Assembly (NCBI RefSeq): GCF_015350805.1
Contig: NZ_JADKSG010000002.1
Span: 496,001 to 560,000, forward strand
Reading direction: 5' to 3'
Source: Herbiconiux sp. VKM Ac-1786
GTDB lineage: Bacteria > Actinomycetota > Actinomycetes > Actinomycetales > Microbacteriaceae
Length of the DNA: 64,000 bases
The notes beneath the pieces are model-generated. The model did no database searches and was not told where the DNA came from. It worked only from the letters and a program-made list of their open reading frames with translations. The position numbers were made by a program, and so were the translations under genes. Position 1 is the stretch's first letter. Each line of letters opens with the position of its first letter. Shown piece by piece: positions 16,297-25,162 of the stretch.

Positions 16297-18822
16297 TCAC
16301 GCCACCGACGAGTACGCGACGATGCCGCGGCGCACCGCGTCGATGGCCGAGCGGGCGAGGGTGGCGAGCCGCGCATCCGCGGTGCCCTGCAGCTGGTCGA
16401 GCAGGTCGATCGTCTGCTTCGACCAGCGCACGAAGTCGCCGGCGGCCAGGTCGGCCTCGAACAGCACGTCGTCGAGCGAGCCGCCGCGGGCCCAGCGGTG
16501 CATGGGCGCCGCCAGCCCCGTCGAGACGGGCTTGCTGCCCGGCAGCCGGTGCTCGCGCTCGATGTCGTCGATCTCGGCCCAGAGCGTCTGGGTCTTGTCG
16601 AGCGCCTCGCGGAACGCGCCCCGCGGCAGGTTGCGGTCGTTGCCCTCCGCCTCCTCGCGGCGCGGCTCGAAGACCAGCGCGCAGGCCATCGCGGCGAGCG
16701 ACGCCGGGTCGAGGTCGTGCCAGACCTTCTGCCGGATGCACTCCGCCACCAGCAGGTCGCGCTCCCCGTAGATGCGCTTCAGCGTCTTGCCGTGCTCGGT
16801 GAGCTCGGTGGCGCCGTGCTCGTCGCGGCGCAGGTAGCCCATGCCGAGCAGCACGTCGGTGACGCGGTCGAAGACCTTGGCGATCACGTTGGTGCGGGTC
16901 TGGATCTGCTGCGTCAGCTTGTCGGTGTCGCGCTTCAGCGTGAACCAGCGCTCGGCCCAGCGGGCGTGCGACTCGCGGTCTTTGCAGCCGTGCACCGGAT
17001 GCGCGCGCAGCTGCCGCCGCAGCGAGGCGATGTGGCGCTGGCGCTTCTCCCGGTCGCCGCGGGAGAGCGTGTCGGCCTTCCCCGCCCCCGATCGCTCGAG
17101 GTCGGTCAGCTCGCGGCGGATCTTCGCGTACTCGCGGAAGTCGCCGAGGTGACACGTCATGGCCTCCTCGTAGCCCTTCAGCGACTCCTCCTGCTGGCGC
17201 ACCTTGCGGGCGAGGTCGACGACGGCCCGGTCGGCCTGGAACTGCGCGAACGACGACTCGAGGATCTCCCGGGTGCGCGGCCGGCCGAACTGGTCGATCA
17301 GGTTGACGGCCATGTTGTAGGTGGGCCGGAAGCTGGAGTTCAGCGGATAGGTGCGCCGGGAGGCGAGCGAGGCGACCTCCTGCGGGTCGAGCCCGTCGCG
17401 CCACTGGATCACCGAGTGGCCCTCGACGTCGATGCCCCGTCGGCCGGCACGCCCGGTGAGCTGGGTGTACTCCCCCGCCGTGATCGGCACGCGGGCCTCG
17501 CCGTTGAACTTCTCGAGCTTCTCGAGCACGACCGTGCGCGCGGGCATGTTGATGCCGAGGGCGAGGGTCTCGGTGGCGAAGACGACCTTGACCAGCTTCC
17601 GCTGGTAGAGCTCCTCGACGACCTCCTTGAAGGCGGGCAGCATGCCGGCGTGGTGGGCGGCGACCCCGCGCTGGAGGCCCTCGGTCCACTCCCAGTAGCC
17701 GAGCACGGCGAGATCCTCGTCGAGCAGGGTGCGGCAGCGCTCGTCGACGATCTGGCGGATCTCCTCACGCTCGTCGGAGGTCGTCAGCCGCACGCCGGCA
17801 CGGAGCACCTGCTTGACGGCCTGGTCGCAGCCGAGCCGGCTGAACACGAAGAAGATCGCCGGCAGCAGCCGGTGCTCCTCGAGCAGGGCGATCACCTCGG
17901 GCCGGTCCATCCGCTCGAGGCCGTGCGACGGCCCGTTGAACCGGCCGCCACGACCCCCGCGGCCGCGACCGCCGCCTCCCCCGCCGCCGCCTCCGCGGTA
18001 GGCGCCGGGCCCGCTGCGCCGGTCGTTGCCGTACGAGGCCCCGCCGCGCACGAGCTGCGCCAGCTCCGGGTTCACCCGGTTCGTCGCCGCGCGCCCGCTC
18101 GAGTCGAACAGGTCGATCAGCTTGGTCTTGACCAGCGCGTGCTGGTCGAGCGGCACGGGCCGCTCCTCGGACACGATCACCTCGGTGTCGCCGCGCACCG
18201 CCTGCAGCCAGTCGCCGAACTCCTCGGCGTTCGACACGGTCGCCGAGAGCGAGACGAGCTTGACGCTCTGCGGCAGGTGGATGATGACCTCCTCCCACAC
18301 CGCCCCGCGGAACCGGTCGGCGAGGTAGTGCACCTCGTCCATCACGACGAAGCGCAGGTTCGTCAGCAGCGCCGAGTCGGCGTAGAGCATGTTGCGCAGC
18401 ACCTCGGTCGTCATGACGACGATCCGGGCATCCGCGTTGATGTTGGTGTCGCCGGTGAGCAGGCCCACCTCGTCGGGGCCGTACTCGGTGACGAACTCGT
18501 TGAACTTCTGGTTCGACAGCGCCTTCATCGGGGCGGTGTAGAAGATCTTGTCGCGCACCGACTGCATCGCGACGTACGCGGCGAACTCGGCGACGACGGT
18601 CTTGCCGGCACCGGTGGGGGCCGCGACGAGCACGCTGCGGCCGTCCTCGAGCGCCCCGGCCGCCTCGATCTGGAACGGGTCGAGGTCGAAGCCGAGCCCC
18701 GCCCGGAACTGGTCGACGAGCGGATGCCCGGCCCGCTTGCGGCTCGCCGCGAAGCGCTCCGCCGGGCTCAGGCCCTCGTCGCCGGCCGTCGCCGCGACCG
18801 GGGTGTTCTGCTTGCCTGCCAT
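16297..18822 (-). CDS. helY: Ski2-like DEAD/DEAH-box helicase HelY
   Basis: An 841-residue superfamily 2 helicase of the Ski2/Mtr4 class. Motif I is APTGAGKTVVAEF (about 55-70), motif II DEVHYLADRF, motif III LSATVSNAEE, and motif VI QLTGRAGRRGID. A Gly/Arg-rich linker (about 300-325) separates the two RecA domains, a spot where insertions are common. The C-terminal region is helical, as in exosome-type helicases. The start ATG overlaps the tatC stop in TGATG. The order pafB-pafC-tatA-tatC-helY matches Mycobacterium tuberculosis, supporting the name. An RNA substrate is likely from the family. Confidence 0.92.
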   Translation of the reverse strand: MAGKQNTPVAATAGDEGLSPAERFAASRKRAGHPLVDQFRAGLGFDLDPFQIEAAGALEDGRSVLVAAPTGAGKTVVAEFAAYVAMQSVRDKIFYTAPMKALSNQKFNEFVTEYGPDEVGLLTGDTNINADARIVVMTTEVLRNMLYADSALLTNLRFVVMDEVHYLADRFRGAVWEEVIIHLPQSVKLVSLSATVSNAEEFGDWLQAVRGDTEVIVSEERPVPLDQHALVKTKLIDLFDSSGRAATNRVNPELAQLVRGGASYGNDRRSGPGAYRGGGGGGGGGRGRGGRGGRFNGPSHGLERMDRPEVIALLEEHRLLPAIFFVFSRLGCDQAVKQVLRAGVRLTTSDEREEIRQIVDERCRTLLDEDLAVLGYWEWTEGLQRGVAAHHAGMLPAFKEVVEELYQRKLVKVVFATETLALGINMPARTVVLEKLEKFNGEARVPITAGEYTQLTGRAGRRGIDVEGHSVIQWRDGLDPQEVASLASRRTYPLNSSFRPTYNMAVNLIDQFGRPRTREILESSFAQFQADRAVVDLARKVRQQEESLKGYEEAMTCHLGDFREYAKIRRELTDLERSGAGKADTLSRGDREKRQRHIASLRRQLRAHPVHGCKDRESHARWAERWFTLKRDTDKLTQQIQTRTNVIAKVFDRVTDVLLGMGYLRRDEHGATELTEHGKTLKRIYGERDLLVAECIRQKVWHDLDPASLAAMACALVFEPRREEAEGNDRNLPRGAFREALDKTQTLWAEIDDIEREHRLPGSKPVSTGLAAPMHRWARGGSLDDVLFEADLAAGDFVRWSKQTIDLLDQLQGTADARLATLARSAIDAVRRGIVAYSSVA

Positions 18823-19619
18823 CAGACCGCCAATTCCACGTCGTAGCTCTGCTGCGTCCGGCGCACGCGCCGGTCGTGCAACCAGGCTATGCCCGCCGCG
18901 GCGAAGTAGAGCAGCACCATGGGCACCGCGAGCAGGAACATCGACATCACGTCGGCCGCCGGGGTCGCGATGGCGGTGAACACGGTGATGGCGAGGATCG
19001 CGATGCGCCACGACTTCAGGATGGCGACCGCCGAGAGCACCCCGGCGAAGTTCAGCAGCACGAGGAACACGGGCAGCACGAAGGCGACGCCGATCACGAG
19101 CACGAGCTTCAGCACGAAGTCGAAGTACGACCGAGCGGTGAGCAGCGCGGTCGTGCCCTCGGGCGCGAAGCCGGTGAGCAGCACCACCATGTGGGGCAGC
19201 ACGTACCAGCCCGCCGCGCAGCCGCCGAGGAACAGCGGCACGGCCGAGGCGAGGAAGCCGACGGCGTAGCGCTTCTCGCTCTTCTTCAGCCCCGGCATCA
19301 CGAACGCCCAGATCTGGTAGAGCCAGACCGGGGAGGAGAGCACGACGCCGACGGTGAAGGCGATCTGGATGCGCAGGTCGAACGCCGAGGAGATGTCGGT
19401 GAAGTTCAGCGAGGCGTCGCGCCCCTGCTCGGCGGAGATCTCGGTGATCGGCTGGATCAGCGCGTTGAGCACGAAGTCGGACACGATCCAGCCGACGACC
19501 ATGCCGACGATCAGCCCGAGGGCGGCGAGGAACAGCCGCTTGCGCAGCTCGATCAGGTGGGCGCCGAGAGACATCCGCCCGTCACGGGAGCGCTTCGGCC
19601 GCGTGGAGGCTGCGGCCAT
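18822..19619 (-). CDS. tatC: Sec-independent translocase subunit TatC
   Basis: A 265-residue core of the twin-arginine translocase, which binds the RR signal peptides of folded exported proteins. Six membrane helices are visible. The family motif MSLGAHLIELRKRLF opens the protein at about residue 17, and the conserved SSPVWLYQIWAFVMPGLKKSEKRY follows at about 105-130. I started at ATG 19619, since the longer frame overlaps tatA and carries no homology-like sequence. It lies 5 bases after tatA and overlaps helY, so these form one transcript. Confidence 0.96.
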   Translation of the reverse strand: MAAASTRPKRSRDGRMSLGAHLIELRKRLFLAALGLIVGMVVGWIVSDFVLNALIQPITEISAEQGRDASLNFTDISSAFDLRIQIAFTVGVVLSSPVWLYQIWAFVMPGLKKSEKRYAVGFLASAVPLFLGGCAAGWYVLPHMVVLLTGFAPEGTTALLTARSYFDFVLKLVLVIGVAFVLPVFLVLLNFAGVLSAVAILKSWRIAILAITVFTAIATPAADVMSMFLLAVPMVLLYFAAAGIAWLHDRRVRRTQQSYDVELAV

Positions 19620-19624
19620 GACCC

Positions 19625-19867
19625 CTACGGCTTCGGGTGCTCGGAGGGGTTCGTCGACCCGGCCTGGTAGCCGGGGTCGGCCGGGCCGGGAGCGTCGGCC
19701 TTGTCGGCCGCGTTCTCCTCTTTCATGGCCCGGGTCTCGTTCTTGAAGATGCGCATCGACTGACCGAGGCTCTTCGACAGGGCGGGGAGGCGGGTCGCAC
19801 CGAACAGCAGCAGGATGACGACCAGGATGGCGATGAGGTGCCATCCGGAGAATGCGTTTCCGAGCAT
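19625..19867 (-). CDS. tatA: Sec-independent translocase subunit TatA
   Basis: An 80-residue TatA. The short N-terminal helix (FSGWHLIAILVVILLLFGATRLP) is followed by the amphipathic helix LSKSLGQSMRIFKNETRAMK and a polar Pro/Ala/Asp tail. TatA forms the pore-like assembly that TatC recruits. AAGGAAG precedes the ATG. No tatB is in the window, as is usual where TatA does both jobs or tatB lies elsewhere. Confidence 0.96.
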   Translation of the reverse strand: MLGNAFSGWHLIAILVVILLLFGATRLPALSKSLGQSMRIFKNETRAMKEENAADKADAPGPADPGYQAGSTNPSEHPKP

Positions 19868-19872
19868 CGGTC

Positions 19873-20214
19873 TTACTTCCTTAGGGTCGGTACGGTGTCG
19901 GGCCTGATGAGGAGTTTACCTCGGGCCAGTCGGGCCGCTCTGCGGTCCTCACGGTATTCGGAGCGACGCTCCTGTCGGATGTCGTGGCGTTTCGCGATCT
20001 CGGCGTAGCCGGTCAGGATGGCGCGCTCCGTGGGCTGCTCGGGCTGCAGCGACTCGACGTTCTCGGCGAGCCGGGCGACCTTCTCGGTCAGCTCCTCGAG
20101 CGCGGCGAGGGCCCCGCGGAACTTGCGCCAGAGCCGCAGCCCCACGAGCGCGAGCATGCCGAGGAGACCGAGCACCAGCACGGTCCAGATGATCAGCCAC
20201 GCCCACCACGCCAT
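19873..20214 (-). CDS. Small single-pass membrane protein between pafC and tatA
   Basis: A 113-residue protein with one N-terminal helix (about 3-28), followed by a coiled-coil (about 32-60, LAALEELTEKVARLAENVESLQ) and a basic tail. No domain name fits. Its place inside the pafBC-tatAC operon, 5 bases before tatA and 9 after pafC, suggests co-expression with the translocase. The topology (membrane anchor plus cytoplasmic coil) would suit a scaffold, which is inference. Confidence 0.75.
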   Translation of the reverse strand: MAWWAWLIIWTVLVLGLLGMLALVGLRLWRKFRGALAALEELTEKVARLAENVESLQPEQPTERAILTGYAEIAKRHDIRQERRSEYREDRRAARLARGKLLIRPDTVPTLRK

Positions 20215-20223
20215 GCCGTAAGC

Positions 20224-21240
20224 CTAGGCCGTCCGGTAGCGGTCGAGGGCGGCGGTCGCCCAGTCGACGACGGCGGCCCTGGCCTCCGGCGGGTCGACGA
20301 TCGTGACCGCCGAGGGCATCGCGGTGACGAGGCGCTTCAGGCTGTGCATGTGGGCGACGCGGATGCGCGTGCGCACCCGTCCCGAGGCGGTCTGCCGCGC
20401 ATCCGCCCCCGGCGCACCCGCCGGTGCCGTCTCGTCGACGCTCGACACGAACTCGCCGAGCAGGGCCATCGCGGAGGGATCGAGCTCGATCGTCACCATC
20501 AGGTCGTCGTCGCCGCCGACGAACAGGCGGTCGCCGAGCGGCACGTCGTCGTGGGCGCCCGTGGCCGGGGTGGCCGTGACGGCGATACCGGTCATCCGGT
20601 CGAGGCGGAAGGTGCGGACGGCGCTGCGGGCGTGGTCCCAGGCGCGGAGGTACCAGTTCTCGTCGTCGGAGTCGATGCGGAGCGGATCGACCGTGCGACG
20701 CTCGCGCGAGCCGCGGGCCGAGAGGTAGTCGAACTCGATCTGCACCCGGCGGGCGACGGCGTCGCGCACCTCGGCGAGGGAGGCCGTGGTGTCGGAGCCG
20801 GCGATCGCGACCTGGCTCGGCCGCTCGGAGGCGCCGCGGGCCAGCTTGTCCATCAGGGAGGAGTACACGCCGCTGTCGACGTTCTCGGGCAGCGACTGCA
20901 GGTACTGCAGGCCGGCGATCAGCGCGGCGGCCTCGCGGGCCGAGAAGCGGGGCGAGTCGTCGAGGGCGACCATGTGAGTGATGACGATCTCGTCGCGCTC
21001 GTCGAAGTCGTCCCAGGAGATGTCGAAGAGGTCGCCGTGCTGGTACTGCGTGGTCTCGCCGGGCACGCCCGAGACGGCGATCAGCGTGACGGCGTCGCGG
21101 ATCTGCTTCTCGGTGACCTGGAAGTGCGCGGCCGCCTCGGCGACGGAGACCCGGCCGAGGTCGATCAGGTAGGGCACGAGGGCGAGCAGGAAGGTCAGCT
21201 TGTCCTGCGCGAAGGCGAAGGGCTGGGCGTCGCGGGCCAT
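20224..21240 (-). CDS. pafC: WYL-domain transcriptional activator PafC
   Basis: A 338-residue regulator with an N-terminal winged helix and a WYL domain (about 145-225; core DENWYLRAWDHARSAVRTFRLDRM). PafB and PafC form a heterodimer that activates the RecA-independent DNA-damage response in mycobacteria. Its start overlaps the pafB stop (TGATG). The WYL motif itself is visible as WYL. It is followed by the small membrane gene and tatAC. Both paf genes are nearly the same length, as expected from their duplication origin. Confidence 0.92.
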   Translation of the reverse strand: MARDAQPFAFAQDKLTFLLALVPYLIDLGRVSVAEAAAHFQVTEKQIRDAVTLIAVSGVPGETTQYQHGDLFDISWDDFDERDEIVITHMVALDDSPRFSAREAAALIAGLQYLQSLPENVDSGVYSSLMDKLARGASERPSQVAIAGSDTTASLAEVRDAVARRVQIEFDYLSARGSRERRTVDPLRIDSDDENWYLRAWDHARSAVRTFRLDRMTGIAVTATPATGAHDDVPLGDRLFVGGDDDLMVTIELDPSAMALLGEFVSSVDETAPAGAPGADARQTASGRVRTRIRVAHMHSLKRLVTAMPSAVTIVDPPEARAAVVDWATAALDRYRTA

Positions 21241-22253
21241 CAGCGGGCCTCCTCGGCGGTGTGGGCGCGCACCGCGGTCTCGAGGCGCTCGATCACGGCG
21301 TCGCGCAGGTGCGCCGGGCCGGTGACCAGCACCTCGGGGCCGAAGCCGGCGAGCTCGTCGGCGAGCAGGTTGAGGTCGGTGAAGTGCAGCAGCAGGCGGC
21401 CCTCCCCGCGGCTGGTGGCGCCGCGGCGCCGGCCGAGGCGCACCTCGGCGTCGCTGCCGGCGGCCACCTCGAGCTCGGCGACGTTGGCCTCCCAGATCGC
21501 GTCGAGCTCGGCGAGGGCGATCGCGGCGTAGTCGCCGGGCGGCACGTCGACCGGGCTGCGGCCGAGCTTCACCGGCCCGGTGATGCGCGCGAGCAGGAAG
21601 GTGCGCGACTCGCCGACGCCCTGGTCGATTGCCTTCAGGTGCCAGCGGCCCTGGTGCTGCACGAGCGCCAGCGGCGTCACGGAGCGCAGCCGGGCGGCGG
21701 CGTCACCGGGCTTGAGGTAGGCGAACGACGCGCTGACCCCGCGCGAGAGCGCGTCGTTCAGCGGCTCGAACGCGGCGTCCCGGGTGCGGATGCGCGGGGC
21801 GTAGCCGAGCACCGGATCACTCGTCTCGACGCCGATCGAGCGCAGCTTCAGCAGCGCCCGGCGGGACTCCCGCGAGAGCGAGCCCTCGCGCCAGGCCATG
21901 GCCGCGAGGTTCAGCAGCGTGGTCTCGGCGTCGGAGAAGCTGATGTCGGCGGGCAGCTCGTAGGCCGTGCGCGGGATGCGGTAGCGCTGCGACTGGTTGT
22001 TGCCGGGCTCCCCCGGGGTGTCGATCGCCTCGAGCGGCACGCCGAGCTCGCGGATGTCGTCCTTGTCGCGCTCGAACTGGCGCTCCAGGCTCGCGTTGTC
22101 GCCGTTCGCCGAGTACCGCTGGCGGTAGCCCTGCACCGTCGAGAGGATCTCGCTCTTGGTCAGACCGGCCTCGGTCGCGAGAAGCGCGAGCACGAGGCTG
22201 AACAGACGCTCCTCGACCGGCACCGGAGGCGGGGTCTTGCTACGCGAGGGCAC
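21240..22253 (-). CDS. pafB: WYL-domain transcriptional activator PafB
   Basis: A 337-residue partner of PafC. It has an N-terminal winged-helix region (about 10-90, containing LTKSEILSTVQGYRQRY) and a WYL domain in which the central motif is degenerate (QGRWHLKAIDQGVGESRTFLLARI). The GTG start at 22253 has no Shine-Dalgarno. A TAGAAT hexamer (22260-22265) ends 6 bases upstream, so the transcript is probably leaderless and begins at this codon. The pupylation genes that usually sit upstream of pafB in mycobacteria are absent; an FKBP lipoprotein gene is there instead. Confidence 0.92.
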   Translation of the reverse strand: MPSRSKTPPPVPVEERLFSLVLALLATEAGLTKSEILSTVQGYRQRYSANGDNASLERQFERDKDDIRELGVPLEAIDTPGEPGNNQSQRYRIPRTAYELPADISFSDAETTLLNLAAMAWREGSLSRESRRALLKLRSIGVETSDPVLGYAPRIRTRDAAFEPLNDALSRGVSASFAYLKPGDAAARLRSVTPLALVQHQGRWHLKAIDQGVGESRTFLLARITGPVKLGRSPVDVPPGDYAAIALAELDAIWEANVAELEVAAGSDAEVRLGRRRGATSRGEGRLLLHFTDLNLLADELAGFGPEVLVTGPAHLRDAVIERLETAVRAHTAEEAR

Positions 22254-22330
22254 CCGTCCATTCTAGGCCGGGCCGGGCGTCTGCCCGGGCCCGGCGTCAG
22301 CCCGCGGCGCGCGTCAGCCCGCGCCCCGCG

Positions 22331-23260
22331 TCAGCCCGCGGCGGGCGGGACGACGCCGAGGATGTCGACGACCCAGGCCGTGGCCGAGCTGCCGTCGTCG
22401 GTCGGGAGCACCACGAGCACCTGCGAGCCGACCGGCTGGCCGACCAGGAACTGCGCGATGCCGGCCGGCTGGGCCGAGCCGCTCGTCTGCGCGGTGTCGT
22501 CGGAGGCGAGCCAGAGCTGGGGCGAGCCGTCCTCCCAGGTGTTGACCGCGGTGCGGCGCGGCTCGGCGTAGGAGACCGAGGTCGCCTGCACGAGCAGGGC
22601 GTCGCCGTCGGCGACCGTGTCACCGTCGCCCTCGATCAGGAGCGCGGACTCGGCGGCATCCGGAGCCTCGGTCGAGGTGACCGTGATGCCGGGGCGGCCG
22701 TTCTCGTCGCGCGTGACGACCGGGAAGCCCGACTGGGCGGGCTGCGGGGCGCCGCTCGCGCGGTTCGGGTAGGTGCGGTCGACGTCGAAGACCATGACGA
22801 TCGAGCCGGGGGCGCCGCTGACGATCTTGGCGGCGTCTTCGTTGGGCAGCACCAGGGCGACGCGTTCGCCGGCGGAGGAGCAGGCCAGGGCGTCCTGGAG
22901 GCCCTGCGGCAGGGTGTCGGAGACGGCGATCAGGCCGGTCGAGGGCGAGCCGACGGCGGAGCCGGTCTGGCCGTCGTAGACCGAGTAGCTGACGTTCACG
23001 ATGCCGCCGAAGCCGGCCACGGCCGCGTCGGGGTCGTCGCTCGCGACGACGGTCGACAGCTCGGCCGAGTCGGCCACGAGGGGCGACGGGAAGGACACCG
23101 TCTGGGTGCCGCCCACGTCGCCGGTCACGTCGACGGACTCGCTGGCGTTGCCGGGCGCGGTGATGTCGGAGCACCCGTCGGCGGCGTTCGCGCCGGTGGA
23201 GCACGCGGCGAGCGAGAGCAGGAGACCTGCCGACAGAATGAGCGCGGGGAACTTGCGCAC
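22331..23260 (-). CDS. FKBP-type peptidyl-prolyl isomerase-like lipoprotein
   Basis: A 309-residue secreted lipoprotein with signal peptide and lipobox LAAC (Cys about residue 20). Two FKBP-like halves are visible. The first has YDGQTGSAVGSPSTGLIAVSD and SAGERVALVLPN. The second is degenerate and ends with the FKBP pattern VGQPVGSQVLVVLPTD and WVVDILGV. It probably folds or stabilises exported proteins outside the membrane. The GTG start at 23260 follows AAAGAGGATCC; upstream residues overlap trmI and are not a signal peptide. Confidence 0.85.
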   Translation of the reverse strand: MRKFPALILSAGLLLSLAACSTGANAADGCSDITAPGNASESVDVTGDVGGTQTVSFPSPLVADSAELSTVVASDDPDAAVAGFGGIVNVSYSVYDGQTGSAVGSPSTGLIAVSDTLPQGLQDALACSSAGERVALVLPNEDAAKIVSGAPGSIVMVFDVDRTYPNRASGAPQPAQSGFPVVTRDENGRPGITVTSTEAPDAAESALLIEGDGDTVADGDALLVQATSVSYAEPRRTAVNTWEDGSPQLWLASDDTAQTSGSAQPAGIAQFLVGQPVGSQVLVVLPTDDGSSATAWVVDILGVVPPAAG

Positions 23261-23307
23261 GGATCCTCTTTCCTGCGTTCGACGAGCCGACGGCCCGGTG
23301 AGCGAGA

Positions 23308-24372
23308 TCATCCTATTTCATCCCGCGGGGCGGTCTCGGACGCCTCGTGAGCGGAGTCGGCGGAGTCGCCGGCCCCGGTGGCGTCGCCCTCGCGGGCCTC
23401 GCGCGCGAGCGCCGCGTTCGCGGTGGCGGTCGCCGCCCGCACGCGCTTCCGCAGGCTCTTCGGGCTGATGCCCCGCTCGCCGAGGGCGCCGGGAGTCCAG
23501 GCCTCCATGTCCTCGTCGGAGAAGTCGCTCTTCGAGGCGCGGCGCTTCAGCTCGGGCAGCACGGCGCCGGGCGCCAGCCGCCGAGCGCTGACCAGGAAGC
23601 CGGTGTGGCCGATCATCCGGTGGTCGGGGCGCACGGCGAGACCCTCGACGTGCCACCCGCGGATCATCGTCTCGTTCGGCACCGGGTTCGTGAACAGGCC
23701 GGTGTCGCGGAACGCCTCGACCGTGCGCGAGAGCTGCGTGACGGTGGCGACGTAGCAGAGCACGACCCCGCCGGGCTTCAGCGCGTCGGCGACGACGTCG
23801 ACGCACTCCCAGGGCGCGAGCATGTCGAGCACGACGCGGTCGACGGTGTGCTCCGGATGCACGGCCGGCAGCGCCTCGACGAGATCGCCGACCGTCACCG
23901 TCCACTCGTGGGGCTCGCGGCCGAAGTACGCGGCGACGTTGCCCCGCGCGACGTCGGCGAACTCCTCGCGCCGCTCGAAGCTCGACAGCCGGCCGCCGGG
24001 CCCGATCGCGCGCAGCAGCCAGAGCGACAGCGCGCCGGAGCCGACGCCCGCCTCCACCACGGTCGCGCCGGGGAAGACGTCGGCCTGACCGAGGATCTGC
24101 GCCGCGTCCTTCGGGTAGATGATGGCGGCGCCGCGGGGCATCGACATCACGAAGTCGGTCAGCAGCGGGCGGAGCGCGAGGTGCTCGACGCCCACGGAGT
24201 TCTCGACGACCGAGCCGTCGGGCAGGCCGATCAGCGCGTCGTGGTCGATGTAGCCGCGGTGCGAGTGGAACACCTTGCCCGACTCGAGCGTGATCGAATT
24301 CAGCTTGTTCTTGGGGCCGGTCAGCTGCACGCGGTCGCCCTCGCGGAACGGCCCGCTGTACTGGGCGCTCAC
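23308..24372 (-). CDS. trmI: tRNA (adenine-58-N1)-methyltransferase TrmI
   Basis: A 354-residue SAM-dependent enzyme that makes m1A58 in the T-loop of tRNAs. The N-terminal small domain contains GPFREGDRVQLTGPKNKLNSI. The Rossmann domain has VEAGVGSGALSLWLLRAIGPGG as SAM motif I and VVLDMLAPWE as motif IV. The C-terminal ~50 residues are an Ala/Glu/Arg-rich extension beyond the usual ~280-residue core. The ATG overlaps the stop of the HAD gene (ATGA). In mycobacteria the homolog lies beside the Mpa/Pup block, which is not seen here. Confidence 0.95.
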   Translation of the reverse strand: MSAQYSGPFREGDRVQLTGPKNKLNSITLESGKVFHSHRGYIDHDALIGLPDGSVVENSVGVEHLALRPLLTDFVMSMPRGAAIIYPKDAAQILGQADVFPGATVVEAGVGSGALSLWLLRAIGPGGRLSSFERREEFADVARGNVAAYFGREPHEWTVTVGDLVEALPAVHPEHTVDRVVLDMLAPWECVDVVADALKPGGVVLCYVATVTQLSRTVEAFRDTGLFTNPVPNETMIRGWHVEGLAVRPDHRMIGHTGFLVSARRLAPGAVLPELKRRASKSDFSDEDMEAWTPGALGERGISPKSLRKRVRAATATANAALAREAREGDATGAGDSADSAHEASETAPRDEIG

Positions 24373-25052
24373 GCGTCGACGCCCTCGAGCACGGCGGAGA
24401 CCTCGGCGAGGCCTCGGCCGGCCAGCGTCGGCCAGACGACGTGGGCGTCGGTGCCGGCGAGCGTGAGCAGGTGCTCGACGCCGATGACCGTGGCGCCCGA
24501 GGCGACGGCGGAGGCCACGCCGGTGGGCGAGTCCTCGATCGCGACCGCGCCGGCGATGTCGATGCCGAGGCGCTCGGCGGCGGTGAGGTAGGCCTCGGGG
24601 TGGGGCTTCGACATCGTCACGACGTCGGCCGAGACGACGGTGGAGAAGGCGGGGAACGGGATGTGGTCGGCGACGTGCTGCGCCATCCGCCCGATCGACA
24701 TGGTGACGAGGGCCATCGGGATGCCCGCCTCGTGCGCCTCGGTGAGGAGCTCCAGGGCACCGGGTCGCCAGGGCATCCGCTCGCTGATCTGCTCCATCAC
24801 GCGGGTGGAGAGCAGCTCGATGATGGGCTGCGACTCCATCTCGACGCCGTGCTCCTGCAGGATGCGGGCGGTGCGGTCGAGGCCGGAGCCGACGAGGGTC
24901 ATCGCGGCCTCGTGGCTCCAGGTGCCGCCGAACGAGGAGACGAGCTCCTCCTGCGCGCGCATCCAGTACGGCTCGGTGTCGACGATCGTGCCGTCCATGT
25001 CCCAGAGGAGGGCCGTGGGGCGGAGCCGGGCGGCGGAGGTGGATTCAGTCAC
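24369..25052 (-). CDS. HAD-family phosphatase
   Basis: A 227-residue HAD hydrolase of the phosphoglycolate/beta-phosphoglucomutase-like subfamily. Motif I is WDMDGTIVDTEP (nucleophile Asp about 19), motif II VTMS, motif III region SKPHPEAYL, and motif IV IEDSPTGV. A helical cap lies between motifs I and II. Substrate is not fixed. The GTG at 25052 has no Shine-Dalgarno; a TAGACT hexamer (25061-25066) ends 8 bases before it, so the message is probably leaderless or nearly so. It is divergent from the PAC2 gene and overlaps trmI. Confidence 0.9.
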   Translation of the reverse strand: MTESTSAARLRPTALLWDMDGTIVDTEPYWMRAQEELVSSFGGTWSHEAAMTLVGSGLDRTARILQEHGVEMESQPIIELLSTRVMEQISERMPWRPGALELLTEAHEAGIPMALVTMSIGRMAQHVADHIPFPAFSTVVSADVVTMSKPHPEAYLTAAERLGIDIAGAVAIEDSPTGVASAVASGATVIGVEHLLTLAGTDAHVVWPTLAGRGLAEVSAVLEGVDA

Positions 25053-25162
25053 GGGCGAACAGTCTACGGGCCCCGCCTCGGGAATCCCGGCGAACGCCTA
25101 TCCTTGTTGCACGGCACCCGCACCGTGCGGAGGTCCGGAAGGCAGTGAGGTAACCCATCACG

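Noticed and set aside
16240-18846. Plus-strand 868-codon frame over helY
   Set aside because: Leu/Val/Arg/His-rich shadow of the helicase; no motif, no ribosome site.
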